A stretch of DNA of 64,000 nucleotides from Scilla litardierei (GCA_030789695.1 CM061141.1:196117689-196181688); one strand, 5' to 3'; counted from the stretch's first letter, positions 21,271 through 33,320 are shown. A program made the numbers and translations. Notes: generated by a model from the letters alone, not told the origin.

Positions 21271-22522
21271 TTCCTTTAACCCTTCAATGCTTGGTACCAT
21301 GAGCTTATGATCATGTTATGGGTATCAAGGCATATGTTTATAAAATTGATTTTGATTATATTAATTTATAGGTTACAATAATTTTTATTTCGTATTTCAA
21401 ATTTGTTGTCTAACCCATTGGATCCAAAAGGATTTTTGGATACCAAAATGAAGTTTTCTAGGTTCAATCCACTGTGGGATACCAACCCTACCAACTCCTC
21501 GATTTGCGAAGACTTTCATTCAAACGGAGTTGATGGTGCTTAGGTAATGCACCAATGTAGGGGGAGCATAATGTTGTAAGTATGATATTACATTTGGTAT
21601 CCATGAGGGTTGAATGCATGCTTGGTTAGAATCTATTTCTTTACATTGGTATCATTTTGTTTCTCCTAGCATGAAAGAATTGTGAATGCCATAAATGCTT
21701 TGAAATTCATATCTATTTTTGGCATGACATGTTCTTAAAAGTTATTATGATGATTTTTGCATTACTTTTATCACCTTGTCACTTCTCATCGCACACTTCA
21801 CTTAGTTTTGATGTGTTTTTACTTAATGTTCATTTTCGATCGATATTGTGACATTTGAAATTCTATGATGTGCACCACTCTTCTGATGGTTCATTTCTTT
21901 GTGCACATTTTATGTATGTCTCTGATATTGATTTCGTCGCTCGACGATTTATTTTGATTCAATGGCTTTAGTTGTATGAAAACATAGAATTGTTTTCCAT
22001 GCACTAAAATAGCTATAATTGTTGATATTGGAAAATAAATTCCCTTCATCAATACGTGAATTTACAATTGGTATTTTGATGACCTCATTTTTCGTTTTTC
22101 GACTAAAGTCTCTTTGGCACACCTTTAATATATTTTGGTATTTTACTTTGGTGTCATTGGACCGAGGTCGTATTCTTCGACTCCCGTGATTCATGTATTA
22201 TTTGGCCATGATTTGTTATCATTGACTTCCTCCCGCACTTTTTGGATTATGCCAAAGGGGGAGAGATATAATAATGGCATGTGCTAAATGATAGTTTAGC
22301 ATGAATCTAATTTGATATGTTAGATTCGGGGGGAGTTAAGAAAATATAGATGTATTTCAAATTCGATAACTGGATTTGTATTTTTTAATTTTCTCGCCTG
22401 ATTGATGCTATTTCATATGGAACTAATGTGTCATCAATGCAGGGGGAGTAAGTAAATTTCATTTAGTACATTATTATTGATTATTATTTATGTTGGTTTG
22501 TCATCACCAAAAAGGGGGAGAA
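21271..22522 (+). other. S1 post-gag spacer with repeated GGGGGAG runs
   Basis: No ORF of note. Polypurine words occur at about 21560 (AGGGGGAGCA), 22257 (AAAGGGGGAGAG), 22329 (CGGGGGGAGTT), 22441 (AGGGGGAGTA) and 22511 (AAAAAGGGGGAGAA). The last lies directly before the LTR and would be the working polypurine tract. Elsewhere AT-rich. Confidence 0.7.
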
Positions 22523-24245
22523 TGTTGAGTATTGGACTCCCCGTATTTGGTTTTGGATGATGAGCAAACATAAATAAATCGTGAACTAACAATTTGTGAG
22601 CGCAGTTATGGAGATCGTCGCCAAATTCACGAGAACACTCAAAGCGACATCTTAAGACTTCTCAAAGCTCGTATTCAATGCCTAAAGCTTCGTTGAAGCT
22701 TTTGGACCTTTTTGGAAGTCATGAAGATTTGATCGAAGCTTTCGAAGACCGTTCCTTAAGGTTTTATTCATAGTCTTTCAGCTTCGATTTATAGAATGTT
22801 AAGCCTTGAGTAATTCTTACATGTCTATCTTCATATCGCTCATATCTTAGAGCTAGGATTATCTTAGAAGCCATTAGAAACTTTCCCGAAGCCTATCGCT
22901 TCTTCCCTCGGCTCCTAGTGCATCTTAGTTGGTTCAAGTAGAGTCACCAACCGACTAGATGACGATCTAGTCGGTCGGTAACTCTTCATGAACCGACTAG
23001 ATGTCCTAACTCATTTCAGATCAGCCATGTCGATCAATTAGTCGGTCAAAGAAGGTTCACCGACCGACTAGATGACGATCTAGTCGGTTAGGAATCCTTC
23101 TTAGACCGACTAGTTGAGCTTGCCTCTGTACAGCCTGAGTTACTGTTTACAGTTAGTCGGTCCAAGAACATTCATCGACCGACTAGTTGTGAAACTAGTC
23201 GGTCAGAATTTGTTCTTAGACCGACTAGTGTAACTTGTATTCAGCTTCGTGCATTTCACTCTTAGTCGGTCAAAGAACACTCACCGACCGACTAGTTGGC
23301 AAACTAGTCGGTTGGCAAGTCTTCTTAGACCGACTAGTTCATGTTGCCTGGAAATCACTCTTTTGGCTGTCGAGCTGTTAGTCGGTCCATGTTGAATCAC
23401 CGACCGACTAGTTGATGAACTAGTCAGTCAGTGATCCTTCTTAGACCGACTAGTCTGCTTCAGATTTAGATCCGTTGGAGTTTTGAAAGCGACATTTCTT
23501 TCTCTCTTTTCCCTTGATCCTTTAAATACCTGAAGGGGTTATTTCATAGGATCTAAGGCTGCTATTTCCAGAGTTCTATTGATTCAAAAAGAGAAGCTTT
23601 CAACTCTCATCTTCAAGCTCTCCCATTCTCAAGAATCTCTCCCTCACTCTTATTCCTCAAGAGAGATTCATTGATTGTGAGCCTTCCAAGCCAAGGGCTT
23701 GATTCTAGGTCATCCATCTCATCCCTAGGCTTCCATTGCTGGTCATCTTCTTGAAGCTAGGGTTTGGTGACTCTTCCTCCATCAAAATCCTCTTTGCCCT
23801 AATTTGGTAAGAAATCTCAAGGCATAGGTATTTTGTTGGTAAGCATTTCATTTCAGTTATATTTGAATTGTATACTCTCGGTTGTGAGAGGTTTTGCGTG
23901 ATCCCGGGTTGTGGGATTCACGGTCATCGATTGTAGGTCGTTTGCACTTGTGAGGTTTTCGCAAGTGGTCATATTGGAAATCTTGAGTTAGGGTTTCTAA
24001 CTCAAGTATCCGGAAAGGATCCGGGTGGTTGGGACGTAGGATCACCGTGAACAAGTCGGGGAGACTTGGGTGGATCCGAACCCATTAAACCATTTGTTTG
24101 CGTTTGCATTTATTCTTGTTGATCGTTGTTATTCCGCATTGTTGTTTGTTAATTGCACGATAATTAGGAATAACTCTCCCTATTATTTAAAAGTACTATT
24201 CACCCCCCCTCTAGTACATGTGCAGTGGCTTCCTAGGGCACTACA
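22523..24245 (+). repeat. S1 3' LTR, complete
   Basis: 1723 bp, TGTTGAGTATTGG to GGCACTACA. Five cassettes at 22927-23453, nearly identical to the 5' LTR. The bases GAAAG follow. A matching duplication on the left cannot be checked because the 5' LTR start is lost. Confidence 0.9.
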
Positions 24246-27086
24246 GAAAGTTTTTCTCCCTTAATTTGAAATTCCGAGGACGGAATTTATTTTAAGGGGG
24301 TAGGATGTAATGACCCTAATTTTCGTATACGCGTATTTGTACGTAATTTTGACGTAAATACGTCCGTATATTTTTGGGAAGTATGCCTATATTTTTCTTT
24401 TAATTATTTGGTGTAGGAATTTATTTTAAAGGATTTTAAACTCATTACTTGAATTTAGTAAATGGGAGTATTTGGAGAAATACTTGTATTTGGAGTGTAG
24501 GAAGTATTTCTACATGTATTTTTATTTTCTTAAAATACAAAAATCCAAATTTTTATTACCATGACAACACACTTGCTATGTGTCATGTTGTTAATTAGTA
24601 TGAGACACATGGCTTATTAGGTGTAAGGAGGAGAGGGTTTTAAGGAATCCTAAAATCTAGGCAATGAAAAACAAAACCAAAAAAGGAAAGAAAATCCCAT
24701 TTTTCCTCCCTCATTCTCTCCCTCATCTCCCCCCAATTCTGGCCGAATTGCTCTCTCCCCCATTTTTCATCTCCTTGCTTCATTAATTCTCCATTAAACA
24801 CCTTCCAAATAATCCCCTCTTCAATATCTTAAAATCCACCAATTTCCCTTCTCATTCCAACATCAAAACTAGCCAAAAATCCACATTTTGGAGGTCTAAT
24901 TAGGATCTTGAAGGAAGGAGATTTTGGAGGAGGCCCAAGTTCTACAAGGAGAAGAAGGGCCAAAGAACAAAATTTGGAAGATTTTTACTAGGTAAGAATT
25001 TCTAACATTCTAGTTAGAATTTAGTTTAGGATTGTGTTAGTAGAATTTTTTTTAACATCCTTGTAGAAATTAGTTTAGGACTTAGAGATTTATTTTAGCA
25101 TGACATGCTAAGTTTTGGTAGGAATTATTGTTTGCAAGTTTGATAGGAATCATGCTCTAGTGACATTTACTTTTATTCCATTTTTGGTACCATGTTGAAC
25201 TTTAGAAATCAAGATTCATATGTTATGGTTTTATTGTGTTTTAATTCTCAAAATTAGTAAAATTGTGACATATTGAAAAATTGCGGTAATGAAGTACATG
25301 TTAACTTGTTAAGAATGTTAATTTTGTGATTTGCTATGTTTAAGAGTTGATTTCCATGCTAGTTCTACTAAATGATATGTTGCAAGCAACTTAGTCTTGA
25401 TTATGTAATACATGTTACAATGAAATGATAATATTTATTTAGAGATTAGAAGTAAATTAATATCATGTAAATCTGCAATTCAATGTTTGCTAATATAATT
25501 ATGTTGATTAATGGCACCCAACTAGGTTAGAAACTAGTTTAGTTAAAGATTTAAGTTGCTGGAATTTTTGTTGCAGCAGAACAGTAACTTGTAAAATCCG
25601 TAGAAAATAGTAGAAAAATCAGAAAAATAAAATTAAGGACACTACGACAAACTAGGGAAAATTTCCTCCAACTTTGAAGGGAGGCCGAGAGCCAATTCTG
25701 ATAGTAATTAGGGTAACAGAGCCAATCTTTCCAGTGTGACAGTTTTGGATAGATTCTTGTTTAGAAATTTTTAATGTTGTATTTTATCTTGAGTTGAAAT
25801 TGATTAATGTTGATAATACATCATTGTATGTTCCTGAAATATGTTCCAATGTTGATGTTTCATATGTCATGATTTATGTGGAATAATTATGATGATTAAA
25901 ATTATGTAAGTACGAAATGAAAACGGTAGTAGAAACCGTTAAAGAATCGTTGCTAAAAACCATGATGTATCATGTTTAAAACTGACAGTGAGGTTGAGGG
26001 TTGACATTGGTGTTCTCGTTCCATTCTCGAAATGGGTGAGACGCCAGATGTGGGTTTGGGGGAAACACGGATAAATGGTAGGTGTTAAGGAACGGACGTA
26101 GTATGATTTCTCACTCACTACGTCACTCCCGGAAGGGGGAGTTGACTAGAGTTGGAGAGGTCGTCGATGCGCTCGTGACGCATCTGGACGGTAATTGATG
26201 GTTTTCTCCGTTTGTCTGACAGAAAAACCGAGATGATTCTCACTCCGGTACCTTGTTCAGTCGGGTACGGAGTTACGAGAGGCCCCTCCAGTGCTCGTGT
26301 TGCTGGAGTGGTACCACTTTTCATCCACCCTGGGTGAAGTCCGCTGTCTTAGCAGCCTATGGTTTATCCGGGTTCCAAATACAGAACAACAATTTAATTT
26401 ATTTAATTTAATCATTCATTACTTCAGTTTTTCTCACTGTTGTTTACTTTCAGCACTTGTACTCTGTTTTTAATTTCTGCGTAACATGTGATGATGTGAT
26501 ACCTGCAGTTAGTTAGTTAGTTAGGGAGACCAGTTCTAAACTGGGTTCTACTATGGTGTTAGGAGTTCCTACTGGGTCACGCGTTAACGTGTCCCATCCC
26601 GTGGTTTACAGGTGTGAGTCCCGAGCAGTCAGCGGGTGTCCAGGAGCCAGAGATCAGTACTAGTGCTACTGATGTAGAGCCTTCGGGTGACTTCGTACAG
26701 TCAGATTTCCCCGGGGTAGACTAGTGGGTGCGTTGTACTGGGTGTGTACCTTTGTACTTTTGGGCTGGGGTTTCTTTTAATTGTACCGCTTTTTGTACCC
26801 ATGTTGTACAGATGATGCATGTATGTATGTATATGGACCCATGTGATGTAATGTAACTTCAGTGTTGATGTATTTACTTTTCAGTACTGCGTTTTTATTT
26901 CTGTTGGAGCACTTTTCTTCTATGTGTACTATTCTAGTGTTATTGCAGTGGCCTGCTAATTTATTTCATAATCAACCACAAAAAAATGCCTAGTAGTATT
27001 TAGATAAGAGGGCTCGAAGCCTGAGTCTGAATACTACGGCGACCTCGTCAGCTACGCCCCCGTACTTGGGTGAGCGGGGCGTGACA
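24246..27086 (+). mobile_element. T: gypsy-type element, 3' end with a 2781-bp LTR
   Basis: A short 3' internal end (AATTCCGAGGACGGAATT, then AAGGGGGTAGGA as polypurine tract) precedes an LTR from TGTAATGACCCTAATTTTCG at 24306 to GCGGGGCGTGACA at 27086. The FRGR/GAGGACG-type 3' end, the TGTAATGACCC start and the LTR length fit Tekay/Del-type plant gypsy elements. No coding part remains. A GTTA microsatellite lies at 26506-26523. The LTR end matches G1 and G2, so T, G1, G2, G4 and G5 are related. On its right it borders the K5 fragment. Confidence 0.8.
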
Positions 27087-28805
27087 ACAAATAATAGCCA
27101 TGTAAACATCTCATGTATCCAAACACTTGAGCTTTGCAACCTTGAGTGTGCTCAACAAGTTTCTCGTCTCAAGATCCGGTTAGGATACATAGTCTTGTAC
27201 CGCTCATGCACTCATCTTCGATTCAAACAATTTGATCAAAGTTTCGAACTTTGCGGATCGAAACCGTTTTCCAAACAATCTTGAGTTGACTCAACAAATT
27301 GTATGGACAACCTTGCTTTAAACATCAGTATGTTCAAGCTGCCCCTCATAGTGTGAGTCACAGGTAGCGTACATTTATTTTGTTGGACCCAGATCTCAAG
27401 AAAATCATTATCCTTAAGCCTGTGCTAAGAATGACATTTTAATGTCAGTGAGAACATAGTGTAGTCTATCAAATAGAATTTGATTTGATATTCCTTTATC
27501 AATCTTCTTGACCATTTAGTATATACTTTTAGGATTCAATGATTGGGATTCCAACGGCCAACATAGAACTATCCTAGTTTAGCATATGTTCAATATTAAA
27601 TATAGATAGAATGGCTTTTATCTAACTTTATCCCTCCACTATTTTTGCGAACATTTTTGGCCATAATAATGAACGATTTAATTAAATAAAATTAAATGGG
27701 AAATAGATCCAACCACCCTGAGCTTCACAAACTTGAGTGTGCTCAACAAATTGCTTGACTCTGCAATTGGTAATGACTCTTCAACAATCATATCATATAT
27801 GATTCCCTTATTGGTTTTTACCCCTATACACTTATGCTTATGAGCGTGCTCATCCAAATCACAGTGACTAGTCTAGTCAGACCCTTGTTTTCATATCTAG
27901 CCTAACTTACCCTCGCTCGGTGTATGGGCACGACGCAGCGGTTTGGGTTAATTCTAGACTACATCTCATGCAATGAGAAGTTGGTTTCCATAAAGTAGCT
28001 ATGACATAGCTTGAGTGTGCTCAACAACTATAACATAGAACCTATAGTTGCCAACCTCTTAAACAAAGAGGGCTACGTCTAACCTTGAAGAAGATTTTTA
28101 ACGTAATTGACTAGATATAATCGACGACTTCACAAAATCATAATTCGCATCCTTGCGGTCCAGCGGAACAAGGCTAGGGATTTGGCTAGGCCAGGATCAC
28201 TATCCCCAGTCGAGCTAATTTTAAGTTACATCAAAATAAGTTTAAGTTACATCAAAATTATCACATAATTTTAAATATTTAATTTTAAAAAAAATAAATC
28301 TAATTTTCAAAAACAATTTTCAAAAATAAAAGGTTGCTTTAAAACGACAATTTAATAGTTTAAATGAAACCTCCATCTCATGGAGAAACATGCTATGCCA
28401 CAAACAATTTAAAATTGCAAAAATAGATCATGTAGACCATAGCTCTGATACCATTGTAGGGTTTTACGGGTCCTTAGGGCTATAAATTCAACGTCCGACC
28501 TAAGTCGGACGGACGACGAAGACAAATTAGCAGCGGAAAAATAGCACTTAAAACAGTTTTAAGTCTATGCCCTAAATATTTAACCCTAGCCAACATCTCT
28601 ACTATCCCAGGGTTGGGTCTGACCAACCCCTAATGATAGATCTATCTAACAGTTGCAATTATAAATGCATGAATATTTAAACTACATACCTTTCACTTCG
28701 TTTCCGTAGAATATAAAGCGTCGTTTTCAGCAACATTTCTTTGGCATCCGCTCCGCTTCTCCCAAGACGAACCGCGTCCCGAGTCGCACCTTGTCCCAAG
28801 CCAAT
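27087..28805 (-). mobile_element. K5: reverse-oriented K-family fragment (partial LTR, primer site, leader)
   Basis: Read on the minus strand: LTR 3' part (28805-28455) closely matching the K4 LTR around 44667-44816, then AATGGTATCAGAGCT as primer site (28454-28441), then a leader to 27087. The leader matches the K2 leader near 3570-4760 (for example CCGCAAAGTTCGA) and repeats the hairpin CTTGAG-TGTG-CTCAACAA four times (27141, 27280, 27732, 28010, plus-strand text). Broken by T on the left and by U on the right. Confidence 0.82.
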
Positions 28806-30890
28806 TGTTAGAAGCAACGATCTAGGATCTTGGTTTGATGATGACAAACGTGTCGTTATATCTAACGTGTGTGCTTAGTGTGTTTCAGGATTACATCTCT
28901 CACTATTTGGAGGAATTGCTATTCGTATACCATCTTAGGAGAGGAAGGAAGTGTGTGTACAAAGGAGTTGGACTTGGTCAATGGAGAGCAAAATAGACTT
29001 GGTCAAGATGAAGAGATGAGGAGAGACCAATTCAATTCAAGCAAATTGTACTTGGTCCAATGTGTGATGAGATGGAGCCAATTCAAATCTCATGGGGATT
29101 TAGTCAAATCAATTAGAAGATCTCATTCTATTTCCTAATCCTTCTCCAATACAAAATCCCAACAAAATCCTTCTTATTCTCAACCCCCATATCATTAGGG
29201 ATGCTATTTGATCCTACCATATCCTTTGCCATGCTAACCATCCTTATACCCTAGCCGAATTGCCATTGCAAAACAAAAACCCTCTCCTATATAAATAATA
29301 CACATCAACCCCAAAGAAAGCTAGGGGCTTGCGGCAATAAAAAATAGTGCGCAGCAAATAAAATATTCCAAAAAGGTGACACCAATAAAGAAATTGAAAG
29401 AGGCTCCACAATAAACATTTGCAGCATCGAATACTTACGGCCCATCCCTTCACGTTTTCATCTAATACCCATATTCTCCAAGCCATCGTCGAGAGGCACC
29501 CTAGCACAACGAGAGGCAACGAAGAAGAGCTCGCCATCAAAACACCATCGCTTGGAGAAGTTGAGGAAGCCGCCGTTGTTGAAGATCCGGAGTCATCTCC
29601 ATCGCCGTTGAAGCCGTCAGTGCCGTCGAAGACGAGGTGTCGGAGTCTAACACCGCCACGCCACGAAGTTGTCGCCACCACCGATGTTGAAGGAGTTGTC
29701 GATGCAGAGGCCATCTCCTTGCCGTGAAGATCACTGTAGGCGCTACTGACGTCGGAGAAGATCACCGCTGCTGCACGCCATCAAGTTCGAAGACACCGTC
29801 GTCACTGTTGAACGAGAACGTCGCTGCTTGAAAGTCACTGTCACCACAGTGTCAACCGGAGAAGACACCGTCGAAGAGCTGCACGAAGCCCGCCGCTGTT
29901 GACGTAGACCGCCACCGTCGCTCGAGTTGAAGTCGCCGTTCGAAGGGAGATCTCTGTTACTGTCGTTCGAACCGAAGATAATCGTCTGCATGGGATGACG
30001 TGTGCGAGCCGCACGATCACGTGAGATACAAATATCAACGGTCGAGATTTACTCAACGCATTGAAATCAAAACGAAGGCGAAAGCTTAAAAGTTACTGAC
30101 GTGGCGTGTGCTGCTCCGTGAAATCAACGAAGGGGGAATTAATTTGCGAATTAGATGCTAACGTGGGATTTAAGGAGTTGCTGAGTGCACAGACCATTAG
30201 TTAATTGGGTTTGAACTGATTTACTCTGTGCACCAATCGCTTATTTAAAAGGGAGTTGCTGAGCCCACAGACCGGCTTATATAAGGGTTTGAACTGAACT
30301 TTCTCTACGCACAGACCAGTGCACAACTTGACATCCAGGAGTCGGATTGAGAAACCATTTGCGTCAGATTGGAGCTGACGACGTGCTGATTGACAGAGAC
30401 GCCTACATAGACACGAACTGAGCATTTCTAAACCCTTTACTCTTTATTTTCATGTCTTAGTGTAACGTTCTCTGTAGGGAAAACTTTACCATCTTTTGTG
30501 ACTATTTTAGGACTTGTCTGGTTGGGGCTAGACAAGTGGGACCCAGCTAGTTTGGGACCAGCTGGTAGAAAGCGTTACTAAGATTGATAGCGAGAGAAAA
30601 CACAGTGAGTGGGGTACGGAGAGCCTGGCGAGTGTGGAGACGTAGAGGGTGCTCTGAGCGTGCTCTAACTTGTGGTTTTGTACCTATTGCGCTATTCAAT
30701 ACTAGTATCTGCTTTGGAGGCTGGATGTAGGTCGAAGGGTCGACCGAACCAGTGTAAATCTGCTGTGTACTCTGTGTCTGCATTTTATTTACCTTGCTGC
30801 TGCTATAACTGCGTGAGTTTATTCGTGGGTTGCACGAATTATTTTATAAGCCTATTCACCCACCCTCTAGGCTAGAATCCAGATCCAACA
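28806..30890 (+). repeat. U 5' LTR
   Basis: Two TATA-like sites occur: CTATATAAATA near 29283 and TTATATAAGGG near 30266. Between them 29550-29960 is a block rich in CGCCGTTGAAG, GAAGACACCGTCG and related words, in effect a degenerate trinucleotide-like repeat. It produces open frames on both strands that I do not regard as genes. No TAGTCGGTC cassettes. Confidence 0.8.
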
Positions 30891-30892
30891 AG

Positions 30893-30904
30893 TGATATCA
30901 GAGC
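30893..30904 (+). other. Primer-binding site, U
   Basis: TGATATCAGAGC, a one-base variant of the initiator-Met tRNA site, starting three bases after the LTR end. Confidence 0.75.
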
Positions 30905-30935
30905 AGGTTAGAGGATCTAGTCTAGTCTAGCTATC

Positions 30936-31770
30936 TTGAAAACCTCAAAGTTAGTCCTTCCCCATGGCTTGCCTATTGATCGTCCTCCTCTTTTTAGTGG
31001 CCATGATTATATATACTGGAAGGCTAGGATGAAAACTTATTTACTATCCGTTGATGTTGATACTTGGTACATTATTGATAGCGGATATTCTATGCCTAAA
31101 AGTAATCTGAATTTAAATGATAAAAATGTGTGTGCTATAAATGCTAGAGCAATGAATATCTTATTGTGTGGATTGAGTAGAATAATATTTGATCGTATCT
31201 TACATTGCTCTTCTGCGCAGGATATATGGAGGACCTTGGAAACTGCATATGGAAGTGAGAAATCCCTCAGCCGCAATGAAAAGAATCAAAAGGGAAGAAA
31301 CGCTCCATTAAATAATTTTGATGCTCCTCTTTGTGACAATACTAAGCGTTAAGTTATTTGTTTTAAATGCATAAAGCAGGGACACTTCGCTAAACATTGC
31401 CCACAAGAAACAGCTGGTGTCGTAGAGAAGAAAGGAAAAGATGTAGTGCGAACGAGGGACATGGATAGTGAAGATGAGCACGAGGAAAATGAAGCACATG
31501 CATCCCTCTGCTTGATGGCAAAACATAACGAGGTAAAATCTGGTAGTAAAGTTGAACTCTGTATTCTTTGTAAAGAAATGCAAGATAAAATAGTAGAGCT
31601 TGAATCCACTATAGATGATTATCAAAATGAGAAATTTGAAATGCAACAATCTGAATATGATATGTCTAAGGAGATTGAAAAACTGAAAATTGAAATTGTT
31701 GCTCTTGACTCAACTATTGACATATTGAAAAAGGAAAAATCAAGCTTTAATGATGAAGTGATTCGGGTTT
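30936..31770 (+). pseudogene. gag: Truncated SIRE-type copia Gag, U
   Basis: Starts with TTGAAAACC where an ATG is expected. It contains PPLFSGHDYIYWKARMKTYL and NARAMNILLCGL, the copia gag signature. After YGSEK a large part of the domain is deleted. A TAA at 31350 precedes a CCHC knuckle CFKCIKQGHFAKHC (about 31361). Then come acidic residues and a Glu/Lys coiled coil that stops at 31770 where other DNA begins. About 275 codons of an expected 500 or more. Non-functional. Confidence 0.8.
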
Positions 31771-32420
31771 AATATTACATATTTAACCCCCCCATTTAGC
31801 CCTACTTTGTGCTCATGTGATGCTACATTGTTCTCTAATTCATACGTATTTTCTACACATTTATTTATTAGAGAAAACACACTATTTTAGCACAAAACAG
31901 AAATTAACGAAGTATTTCTGCACTTCTTATATTTTTCCTAGCTTGGTCTCGATCTTACGATTCCAACGACTATTTATTTGTATTTTTCTGAGATCTGTGC
32001 TAATTACTATGAATTTTTGAATGCAGAATACCAATTAAATGAAGAAATAAAAAGAAAATAGGCGCACGAATCTTGGCACGTGACGTGGCGGCCATCCACG
32101 CATTCCCGCCCGCATCCGACGGTGCCCAGCAATGAGACGACGTGGCCGCTTCCAGGCCGTTGGATGATGATCCAACGGCCATCGCACGAAGCTGAAGACT
32201 TCAGCAGCCGGAGATTCTATGGCCACGTGGCACGATCTCGTTCACTCCCGCTAGCATCCGACGGTCGAAGATTGCCCCGACATTTCGAAGCGAAGCGCTG
32301 AGTTCGTTTACAGCGGGGCCACGTGGCATCCATCCGACGGCCATCGCCTCCATCCGACGACCTCTACAAGCAGCGAGACGCGGCGTCATCTCGACCTTTG
32401 ATCAATCATCGAACGAACGG

Positions 32421-32460
32421 GAAAAGCGATCTGAGAGCGGGAGAAGCGATCTGAGAGCGG
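32421..32460 (+). repeat. Two 20-bp tandem repeats in the Tat-like LTR
   Basis: GARAAGCGATCTGAGAGCGG occurs twice in direct succession, differing at one base. Confidence 0.85.
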
Positions 32461-32696
32461 GGACACGCGGCAGCACCACATTTAATCCCGCTTTTGCACG
32501 AATGGCCGTGATCAAATCCGAGCTGAACTCGGATGCAAAGCGGGCGCAGATCCGATCCCTCTGCCACGCGTCATCATCTTATGCGATCCCGCCAGATCGT
32601 GGGGTCGATATCTGATCCTCTCAGTGATTAGCGGATGCGGGCACGACTTTGAGCGGGGTTTGAACCCGATAACACAATCCAAACCCGCAATGCCTC

Positions 32697-32704
32697 TATA
32701 TAAG
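32697..32704 (+). promoter_or_regulatory. TATA box of the Tat-like LTR
   Basis: TATATAAG, about 380 bp after the last of four ACGTGGC words (near 32083, 32139, 32224 and 32320). These resemble G-box/ABRE sites in plant promoters. Stress responsiveness is only an inference. Confidence 0.5.
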
Positions 32705-33072
32705 GTATTCCTAGGGGGTTTTGGGCGTATACAGCCAGATTGGGGCGTATTTCCCCTCTGTAAAATTCTGTAAAATTCCAGAGGCTTGTATTATTATTTT
32801 CAGAGAGTTTGAAGTCTTTTCAAGGAGAATTGGTGATATATTTCTTAACTTAAACCCCGTATTTGATGCTTTTCTCTTGTATTTTGCTATAATCTTGACG
32901 TATTTTGCTATGAAAGTTGTTTATTCTTGCACCATGAGTAGCTAAATTGTTATTGTGCATGATATGGCGTAGTTAGGGGCTATGATTTGTGTTAGTTTGG
33001 TTGTATTCCATGTTCTAAATCGTTAAACGTCGTTAAAGTTGTGATCTTTGTTCTTAAATCGCCTTTTTCATC

Positions 33073-33320
33073 TTCCAAAAGAAGTGATTGAGTTGATGAT
33101 CGCCCCAAAAGGGTGAGCTTTGATCTCCCCAAAAGGGAGTTTCATACCGTAGTTTTGATCTCTCCAAAAGAGAGCTTCGTATCGTATTATAACTTTAGCG
33201 ACGATCTCATTGAATTTTGTGTTTGAACCCCCAAAAGGGCATCTTCCGATGAGTTGCTCCCAAAAGGAGAATTCATTGAGTTATATTGGATATTTTCCGG
33301 TGAATTGCTCCCAAAAGGAG
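33073..33320 (+). repeat. Seven short hairpins with constant CAAAA loop
   Basis: At 33073 (CTTC/GAAG), 33104 (CCC/GGG), 33125 (CTCCC/GGGAG), 33160 (CTCTC/GAGAG), 33228 (CCC/GGG), 33257 (CTCC/GGAG) and 33308 (CTCC/GGAG), each with CAAAA in the loop. Stems differ between copies but stay complementary. Several copies are preceded by TTTGATCT or GAATTG and followed by GAGCTT or GAATTC. Confidence 0.85.

Larger units (their letters stand above)
17532..24245 (+). mobile_element. S1: SIRE-like copia element with gag but no pol
   Basis: The left LTR lacks its first 367 or so bases. The right LTR (22523-24245, 1723 bp) starts TGTTGAGTATTGG and ends GGCACTACA. A Met-tRNA primer site, a long gag frame and a polypurine tract lie between. 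In the overlapping part the LTRs differ at about 16 positions in 1351. The interior is only 3.6 kb, and nothing resembling protease, integrase, RT or RNase H follows gag, although the LTRs are young. It therefore looks like a non-autonomous element that moved as a gag-only form. Confidence 0.88.
28806..31770 (+). mobile_element. U: SIRE-like copia element, 5' LTR and truncated gag
   Basis: The LTR runs from TGTTAGAAGCAACG (28806) to AGATCCAACA (30890), 2085 bp, followed by the primer site and a broken gag. The LTR head (TTGGTTTGATGATGACAAAC) and the TTCACCCACCCTCTAGG near its end resemble S1. The element stops within the gag coiled coil, where a Tat-like LTR begins. It inserted into K5. No 3' end is present. 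Confidence 0.82.

Noticed and set aside
29244..29765. 173-codon minus-strand ORF in the U LTR
   Set aside because: Ser/Thr-rich translation of the CGCCGTTGAAG repeat block. Competing open frames exist on the other strand.
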